This document shows positions 1-4,029 of a stretch of 5,390 nt of DNA, piece after piece. The notes under the pieces are model-generated. The model did no database searches, was not told the origin of the DNA, and saw only the letters and a program-made list of their open reading frames with translations. Position 1 is the stretch's first letter. The number at the start of each line of letters is the position of its first letter. Origin of the DNA: JAEUKQ01 sp044227605 (GTDB taxonomy: Bacteria; Pseudomonadota; Alphaproteobacteria; JAEUKQ01). The stretch spans positions 1 to 5,390 of the forward strand of contig JBGAWJ010000100.1 of NCBI GenBank assembly GCA_044227605.1, read 5' to 3'. The position numbers were made by a program, and so were the translations under genes.

Positions 1-613
1 CTCCAACCACACAGCTAACAATTCTCAAACGTTGGAAATTAAAATACCTTATCTAGGCCAGCCCCAAGAAATAAGCAACCAATTTTTTAATCATCACCGT
101 TTCATTCACCTAGTTGAGCGGCCAGACCATGGTTTTTGGTTTATTGATTATCAAGGGGATACCGGCTTTTCCTCTCTCGGTCTTTTGAATAAAAGTTGCC
201 AAAAGGTAGCTGATCAACCCTTAAATCTTCCCACTCATGACCTTAAAGGAAAAGTGTATAACGACATTACAGCAATCGCCATTGCCCCTAATCATGATTT
301 ACTGATTTTCTACCGACAATCTGACCTGAAGGCAGTTGAAAACCACTTACCTAGCATGTATTTGGCCCAAATCAACCAGAAGGGTGAGTTGGTTCATGAT
401 ATTGGTATCATTACCGGCCAAGACAACAATAGGGACTATTTAGGGTTTTATTTTGGACGCGTTTTCAAAACGACTGTAACAATTCTACCACAAACGAATG
501 AGATTCTTGTTTCTATTCACAATGGGTTTTCTCTCGATACTCTTATTTATTCGAGGGATGATATAGGATTGCCGCAGAATGACCCCATACTTTACCGGGT
601 CAAGTTGCCGTAA
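1..613 (+). CDS. Hypothetical beta-rich protein, C-terminal part (5' end outside window)
   Basis: I do not recognise this protein. The frame is open from position 2 to a TAA at 611-613. The first possible start inside the window is a TTG at 32 with no Shine-Dalgarno sequence before it, and sense codons continue upstream to the edge. The gene therefore most likely begins outside the window, and only about the last 203 residues are visible. The visible part alternates short hydrophobic beta-like stretches with polar turns. The pattern 'ITAIAIAPNHDLLIFYR', followed by 'MYLAQINQKGELV', resembles one blade of a beta-propeller or delta-60-type repeat, and a second weaker unit ('VTILPQTNEILVSI') follows. 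This resemblance is inference from pattern only. No membrane segment or catalytic motif is visible. Base composition is more AT-rich than in pckA or the helicase. The gene converges on the methyltransferase gene. Confidence 0.6.
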   Translation, partial: SNHTANNSQTLEIKIPYLGQPQEISNQFFNHHRFIHLVERPDHGFWFIDYQGDTGFSSLGLLNKSCQKVADQPLNLPTHDLKGKVYNDITAIAIAPNHDLLIFYRQSDLKAVENHLPSMYLAQINQKGELVHDIGIITGQDNNRDYLGFYFGRVFKTTVTILPQTNEILVSIHNGFSLDTLIYSRDDIGLPQNDPILYRVKLP

Positions 614-639
614 AAATTAGCAAGAGAATCAAGTATGAA

Positions 640-677
640 ATAGCATCAGGTGGGACTTATTCTTCTCCTGATGCTAT
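640..677. terminator. Inverted repeat between convergent genes, possible bidirectional terminator
   Basis: Perfect 11-bp arms (ATAGCATCAGG at 640-650 and its complement at 667-677) flank a 16-nt loop between two convergent genes. The right arm contains the TAG stop of the methyltransferase (674-676). Neither strand has a strong T-run straight after the stem, so function as an intrinsic terminator is plausible from position and stem strength but not certain. Confidence 0.45.
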
Positions 678-1453
678 CGGCATATTTTCCGCCCCATGAT
701 TGCGAAAACACGGTGCGGGATTTGCAAGGGGTCTTGAGGAAAATGCTGCTCTAAAATTTTCTGATGTTCTTGGTCAAATTTTTCCACAAGGTCAGCAGAA
801 AGACTAGCGGCAACGCCGGAACTGGCCCGAATCCGCCCCCGCCAACTAGCCGGGCTATAGGGTAAATTAAGGTCAAAACTAAAACTTTCTAATCCGATGA
901 AACCCGCCATATAAAGATGCTCGGCCCATTGTCCGTAAAAGCCGTTGCCCTTTGCAAACGGCCAATTGGGGTTATATTTCAGGATTAATTTTTCCGTGGC
1001 TTCCACTACGGTCTTGGGTAACGGTAACCAATCGACATGACAAATGACAAGGGAGCCATTGCGACGCAATAAACGGTATGCTTCTTGGGCAGCTTTGATC
1101 CCTTGAAACCAATGCCAGCATTGACCTGCGCTTACAACATCTGCAACTTGATCCGGTAAAGCCGTTTGTTCGGCTGAGGCCCGTTGGTACGTGACAGTTA
1201 AATTTTCTGCCTTAGCAATTTTGTGAGCTTCGTCCAACATCGGCTGAGAAATGTCTAAACCAATAACGCGGCAGTTCTGGCGTGCAAATTGATTGGCTAA
1301 CGTTCCAGTGCCTGTTCCCAAATCAATAATATTTTGTCCGATAAGCCCAACCCCTAACACTTTTAGGCGAATAAAAAGATCTAAGGGGAAGCCAAGGCGA
1401 TGTTGACGATAATCCGCTGCTGTTTGGCCAAAATCAACAGAATTTTCTGCCAT
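674..1453 (-). CDS. Class I SAM-dependent methyltransferase
   Basis: This is a 259-residue Rossmann-fold methyltransferase of the Methyltransf_11/25 type (COG2226-like), expected to be cytosolic and to move a methyl group from S-adenosylmethionine to an unknown substrate. Seen in the sequence: motif I 'IDLGTGTGT' at residues 43-51, which is the SAM-binding glycine loop; the acidic end of strand 2 in 'VIGLDIS' (Asp67), which should bind the ribose hydroxyls; the 'ASAEQTALP' segment with 'DVVSAGQCWHWF' at 105-116; and the post-motif 'LLRRNGSLVI' at 128-137. The C-terminal 'PHRVFAIMGRK' (246-256) is like the end of related proteins. The ATG at 1451-1453 is preceded by AAGGAAGG at a spacing of about 6 nt, which supports this start. 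The N-terminal 'FGQTAADYRQHRLGFP' is typical for this family. The gene diverges from pckA and converges with the gene to its left. The substrate cannot be told from sequence, and neighbours give no clue. Confidence 0.9.
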   Translation of the reverse strand: MAENSVDFGQTAADYRQHRLGFPLDLFIRLKVLGVGLIGQNIIDLGTGTGTLANQFARQNCRVIGLDISQPMLDEAHKIAKAENLTVTYQRASAEQTALPDQVADVVSAGQCWHWFQGIKAAQEAYRLLRRNGSLVICHVDWLPLPKTVVEATEKLILKYNPNWPFAKGNGFYGQWAEHLYMAGFIGLESFSFDLNLPYSPASWRGRIRASSGVAASLSADLVEKFDQEHQKILEQHFPQDPLQIPHRVFAIMGRKICR

Positions 1454-1534
1454 CGTAAACCTTCCTTTTCGGTCGAATAAAAGTCATTCTAGATAGCGGT
1501 AAGTGGGTTGACAAGTGTGCAGAAATATTTTTCC

Positions 1535-1540
1535 ATTATA
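1535..1540 (-). promoter_or_regulatory. Candidate -10 box for the methyltransferase gene
   Basis: On the minus strand this reads TATAAT, a perfect sigma-70-type -10 hexamer, about 82 bases upstream of the methyltransferase ATG. No good -35 hexamer is found at 16-18 bp spacing, so it is either activator-dependent or chance. An imperfect dyad (GAGTT at 1543-1547, AACTC at 1555-1559) lies where the -35 region would be and could be an operator. Confidence 0.35.
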
Positions 1541-1608
1541 CTGAGTTTTATGTTAACTCTTACCTTATTTTCTCAAAAAAACAGCTAGGTTCAAGTTGCC
1601 GGTTTGCA

Positions 1609-1629
1609 TCAGTCAAGATAAATGACTGA
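1609..1629. promoter_or_regulatory. 7-bp dyad (TCAGTCA / TGACTGA), candidate operator
   Basis: Perfect inverted repeat: TCAGTCA at 1609-1615 and TGACTGA at 1623-1629, separated by 7 A-rich bases. It lies in the divergent region between the methyltransferase and pckA. If the promoter at 1638-1665 is right, its centre would be near -53, a usual position for an activator site. No T-run follows, so it is unlikely to be a terminator. The binding protein is unknown. Confidence 0.35.
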
Positions 1630-1637
1630 ATGGTTTA

Positions 1638-1665
1638 TTAAGAACGTCTGGAGTTTTTTTATAAG
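1638..1665 (+). promoter_or_regulatory. Candidate pckA promoter
   Basis: TTAAGA at 1638-1643 (four of six matches to TTGACA) and TATAAG at 1660-1665 (five of six to TATAAT) are separated by 16 bp. Transcription would start near 1672 and give a leader of about 80 nt. That leader contains a small hairpin (CATC 1689-1692 / GATG 1696-1699) and a longer imperfect dyad (CAATGACA at 1683-1690 against TGT-C-CATTG at 1714-1722). This is the best candidate in the region, but it is not strong. Confidence 0.3.
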
Positions 1666-1752
1666 TTTGTTATGCTTGGCACCAATGACATCGGTGATGG
1701 CTTCTTACGTCAGTGTCCATTGATCGTTCCATATCTTTAACGGGGAAAATGC

Positions 1753-3309
1753 ATGAAATCCGTAGCATCCAATACTAATTCCGTCACGCAACAAAATATG
1801 TCTAGTGAAGCCCTGGTTAATAAGGCCCTTCAGCGCAAAGAGGGGGTTTTGGCCAGCAACAAAGCCTTGGTTGTGGCAACCGGCAAACGCACCGGCAGAT
1901 CACCAAAAGACCGTTTTATCGTTCGCGACCAAACCACCGATTCGGCAGTTGATTGGGGCAGTGTCAACCAGGCGGTTACCCCGCAAGTTTTTGAAACCTT
2001 ATGGCAAAAAGCCCAGCAATATATGAAATCGCGGGAAACCTTCAGCACGCGCCTGAAAGTTGCGGCTGATCCCGCTTACCAACTCAGCGTGCATGTGACC
2101 AGCGATTTGGCTTGGCATATTTTGTTCTGCCAGAATTTGTTTATTCGCGAATCAGGGTTGATGGATGATAAGAAAAGTTGGACCATGCTGAACGCAAGCG
2201 GCTTGGCAACAGATCCCAAACAAGATGGCGTTAATAGCGATGCAGCCTTGATGCTGGATTTTACCAACCGCCGTATTTTACTCTGCGGGTTGCGCTATGC
2301 TGGCGAGATGAAAAAGGCCATGTTTTCCGTGTTGAATTTCCTGGTTCCTCCGCAAGATGTGTTGCCGATGCACTGTGCTGCCAATGTGGGGGATAAAGGC
2401 GATGTTGCCCTGTTTTTTGGCTTATCGGGCACGGGGAAAACCACTCTTTCGGCTGATCCTGCCCGCTTTTTAATTGGCGATGACGAACATGGGTGGAGTG
2501 CGAAGGGAATTTTCAATTTTGAAGGGGGTTGTTACGCTAAATGTATTAATTTATCGCAAGAGCGGGAGCCAGTGATTTGGAACGCCATCCGTCAAGGCAC
2601 GGTTTTGGAAAATGTCGTTCTGGAGCCGAAATCCCTGCAGCCAAAATATGAGGATGACAGTTTAAGCCAAAACAGCCGGGCGGCTTATCCGCGGGAATAT
2701 ATCGAAAAACGGGTGATTGCCAATCAAGCAGGCCATCCTAAGGCGGTTATTTTCTTAAGCTGCGATTTGTATGGTGTCTTGCCGCCGGTTGCGCGCTTAA
2801 CCAAGGAACAGGCTGCCTATTATTTTTTAAGCGGCTACACCGCCCGGGTGGGCAGCACGGAAGTTGGCAGTACCGCGGGGATTGAGCCCACTTTCAGCGT
2901 TTGTTTCGGCGCCCCTTTCTTTCCGCGTCCGGCTAACGTATATACGGATTTGTTATTGCGGCGCTTAGAGCAAACGTCTTGTCCGGTTTACCTGGTTAAT
3001 ACCGGCTGGGCGGGGGGTGGGTTTGGAAAGGGGGGGAAACGGTTTGATATTCCGGTAACCAGGGCTGTTATCACCGGGATACTTTCAGGTGATTTGCAAA
3101 AAGCCGAATACACGGAATTGCCCGGATTCCGTTTTGCTATTCCCCAAGCGTTGAAAGGGGTGGATGCGGCGTTGCTTGATCCACGTAAGGGATGGAAAAA
3201 TCAAGCCGAATATAGCGAAAATGCTAAAAAATTGATTGAGAACTTCCGCAACAATTTCAAAAAATTTAACGTTTCAGCTGCTGTATCAGCCGCGGGCCCT
3301 GTATTGTAA
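1753..3309 (+). CDS. pckA: Phosphoenolpyruvate carboxykinase (ATP), EC 4.1.1.49
   Basis: Converts oxaloacetate and ATP to phosphoenolpyruvate, CO2 and ADP, the first committed step of gluconeogenesis from TCA-cycle intermediates; cytosolic. The 518 residues compare with about 540 in E. coli, so the gene looks complete. Motifs seen in order: 'RTGRSPKDRF' (46-55) with the substrate-binding Arg49; 'RYAGEMKK' (181-188) with Tyr182 and Lys188; 'MHCAANVG' with the metal-ligand His207; the P-loop 'GLSGTGKTT' (223-231) with Lys229 and Thr230; 'IGDDEHGW' (241-248) with metal-binding Asp243/Asp244; 'NSRAAYP' with Arg309; and the adenine-site region 'GKRFDIPVTRA' (428-438). Roles are assigned by analogy with the E. 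coli enzyme. All expected catalytic residues are present. The segment 'VGSTEVGSTAGIEPT' (366-380) differs from the E. coli type and fits another subgroup of ATP-dependent PCKs. GGGGAAA at 1742-1748 sits about 4 nt before the ATG. An overlapping ATG at 1749 is out of frame and gives only 9 codons. The gene is monocistronic, closed by a terminator. Confidence 0.97.
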   Translation: MKSVASNTNSVTQQNMSSEALVNKALQRKEGVLASNKALVVATGKRTGRSPKDRFIVRDQTTDSAVDWGSVNQAVTPQVFETLWQKAQQYMKSRETFSTRLKVAADPAYQLSVHVTSDLAWHILFCQNLFIRESGLMDDKKSWTMLNASGLATDPKQDGVNSDAALMLDFTNRRILLCGLRYAGEMKKAMFSVLNFLVPPQDVLPMHCAANVGDKGDVALFFGLSGTGKTTLSADPARFLIGDDEHGWSAKGIFNFEGGCYAKCINLSQEREPVIWNAIRQGTVLENVVLEPKSLQPKYEDDSLSQNSRAAYPREYIEKRVIANQAGHPKAVIFLSCDLYGVLPPVARLTKEQAAYYFLSGYTARVGSTEVGSTAGIEPTFSVCFGAPFFPRPANVYTDLLLRRLEQTSCPVYLVNTGWAGGGFGKGGKRFDIPVTRAVITGILSGDLQKAEYTELPGFRFAIPQALKGVDAALLDPRKGWKNQAEYSENAKKLIENFRNNFKKFNVSAAVSAAGPVL

Positions 3310-3336
3310 GCCGACACGCAATAACGGGGTTGAGAG

Positions 3337-3368
3337 TGCCGGAGGTTTTGTTATCTCCGGCATTTTTT
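3337..3368 (+). terminator. Intrinsic terminator of pckA
   Basis: The GC-rich 8-bp stem TGCCGGAG (3337-3344) / CTCCGGCA (3355-3362) has a 10-nt loop and is followed directly by six T (3363-3368). It starts 28 nt after the pckA stop codon. This is a textbook rho-independent terminator and shows that pckA transcription is meant to end before the helicase region. Confidence 0.92.
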
Positions 3369-3533
3369 GTATCCGACAGATCTTTGGTTTGTTGGGGTTT
3401 GAACGCACCGTGGTGCATTCCACCATAAAAATAGCCAAATAAATATGCCTGCTTATTGCTTGGAATAAAATCGCTATGAATCAGGCAATCAGCCGGTGTT
3501 ACGGAATGAAAGCAGTGTTATATAGGAATAAGC
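3369..3533 (+). other. Non-coding spacer with weak dyads
   Basis: No gene is supported here. Two small structures are visible: the near-palindrome GCACC-GT-GGTGC (3405-3416), and a nested stem made of TGCCTG (3446-3451) / CAGGCA (3482-3487) around TTATT (3453-3457) / AATAA (3464-3468). Neither has a T-run or a known motif. A 46-codon reading frame begins at 3476 but lacks a ribosome binding site and runs through the promoter at 3534-3561. Confidence 0.4.
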
Positions 3534-3561
3534 TTGCCTTTCAATTGTTGATATGTATAAT
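3534..3561 (+). promoter_or_regulatory. Strong sigma-70-type promoter candidate
   Basis: TTGCCT at 3534-3539 (four of six to TTGACA) and a perfect TATAAT at 3556-3561 are separated by 16 bp. Transcription should start near 3568. There is no gene for about 460 nt downstream, so this promoter serves either an independent structured RNA or a very long leader of the helicase gene. Confidence 0.55.
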
Positions 3562-3567
3562 AGCGCC

Positions 3568-3811
3568 TGAGTTACCGTATATACTCTTTGCTTCTGCAGG
3601 CTGCTGTTTTGGTTAAAACCTTTCACAGCAGGGTATCCCCAGGATACATAAGATTCCCAAGATTATAGGATCCTTATAGCGTTTGTCCAAGAGTTGCTGG
3701 GCTTCCCTTCGTGGGAACGTTTAGCTACAGGACTCGGTTTACCCGTTTTGGGTAACAATGTAACGCGATGATCTTGCGGGATAATGATCATCACCTTCTT
3801 GGTGATGTTTT
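3568..3811 (+). ncRNA. Candidate structured RNA or long regulatory leader, family not recognised
   Basis: This stretch of about 245 nt runs from the predicted start of the 3534-3561 promoter to a terminator-like hairpin. Stems seen by eye: CTGCTGT 3601-3607 / ACAGCAG 3625-3631, enclosing GTTTT 3606-3610 / AAAAC 3615-3619 (the two share 3606-3607); GTATCC 3633-3638 / GGATAC 3642-3647 with a CCA loop; GCGTT 3679-3683 / AACGC 3762-3766, enclosing GTCC 3685-3688 / GGAC 3730-3733, TTCCC 3703-3707 / GGGAA 3713-3717 and TTACCC 3739-3744 / GGGTAA 3750-3755; and CATCACC 3789-3795 / GGTGATG 3801-3807. The hallmarks of SRP, tmRNA and RNase P RNA are absent, and the ends do not pair as in 6S RNA. No convincing protein is encoded. 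Whether it is a free small RNA or the 5' part of the helicase mRNA cannot be decided from sequence. The fold is hand-drawn and conservation is untested. Confidence 0.4.
3789..3811 (+). terminator. Terminator or attenuator hairpin at the end of the candidate RNA
   Basis: A perfect 7-bp stem, CATCACC (3789-3795) / GGTGATG (3801-3807), has a 5-nt loop and is followed by TTTTCT. The T-run is short, so termination may be partial. Its left arm can instead pair as part of GATCATC (3786-3792) with GATGATC (3767-3773), a 7-bp stem that would break this hairpin. That is the layout of an attenuator. Confidence 0.45.
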
Positions 3812-3865
3812 CTCCTGATCAAGGTTCTGGCTTTATTGGGTTGAACTGCAAAGCAACGATGGTCA

Positions 3866-3896
3866 TTGGCGCACTTTTTATCTGCCGATATATAAT
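3866..3896 (+). promoter_or_regulatory. Candidate proximal promoter of the helicase gene
   Basis: A perfect TATAAT lies at 3891-3896, with TTGGCG (3866-3871, four of six to TTGACA) 19 bp upstream. The spacing is longer than the best 17 bp. Transcription would start near 3903 and give a leader of about 127 nt holding the hairpins at 3925-3944 and 3999-4016. It would allow helicase expression independent of the upstream RNA. Confidence 0.35.
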
Positions 3897-3924
3897 CTGC
3901 ATCGTTCTTGTTCGGGCTGGTCAT

Positions 3925-3944
3925 CTTATTTTTATCAAAATAAG
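3925..3944 (+). promoter_or_regulatory. AT-rich perfect hairpin in helicase leader
   Basis: CTTATTTT (3925-3932) and AAAATAAG (3937-3944) form a perfect 8-bp stem with a 4-nt TATC loop. An outer stem CATCG (3900-3904) / CGATG (3947-3951) can enclose it. The stem is almost all A-T pairs, so its stability would change strongly with temperature. A thermosensor role is speculation. No T-run follows on the plus strand. Confidence 0.4.
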
Positions 3945-3998
3945 AGCGATGGCCGCCTGATCAATTGGATCAATCCTTTTTATTAATTTTTACAACAT

Positions 3999-4016
3999 AA
4001 CGGGTTGATACCCGTT
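3999..4016 (+). promoter_or_regulatory. Hairpin directly before the helicase ribosome binding site
   Basis: AACGGGT (3999-4005) and ACCCGTT (4010-4016) form a perfect 7-bp stem with a 4-nt loop. The Shine-Dalgarno GAAGGA (4017-4022) starts on the next base, followed by 7 nt and the ATG at 4030. The stem does not cover the ribosome binding site but abuts it. It could stabilise the 5' end, or serve as a binding site for a regulator or for the helicase itself. Confidence 0.5.
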
Positions 4017-4029
4017 GAAGGATATCACA

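Noticed and set aside
1508..1542. Perfect TTGACA (1508-1513) with TATACT (1537-1542) on the plus strand, as a pckA promoter
   Set aside because: The spacer is 23 bp, too long for a sigma-70 promoter, and the site is over 200 bases from the pckA start.
3476..3616. 46-codon plus-strand reading frame starting ATG at 3476
   Set aside because: It has no ribosome binding site at proper spacing, runs through the 3534-3561 promoter and into the first stem of the candidate RNA.
3866..3885. Possible sigma-54 promoter (TGGCGC followed by CTGC)
   Set aside because: The distance between the GG and GC elements is about 4 bases too long for the -24/-12 pattern.
3739..3924. 61-codon minus-strand reading frame
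   Set aside because: Composition is unlike a folded protein, it is rich in charged and polar residues without pattern, and it lies across the hairpin cluster on the opposite strand.
3369..4029. Possible tRNA, SRP RNA, tmRNA, RNase P RNA or replication origin in the long gap
   Set aside because: No T-loop GTTCRA context with cloverleaf, no conserved cores of these RNAs and no DnaA boxes were found on either strand.
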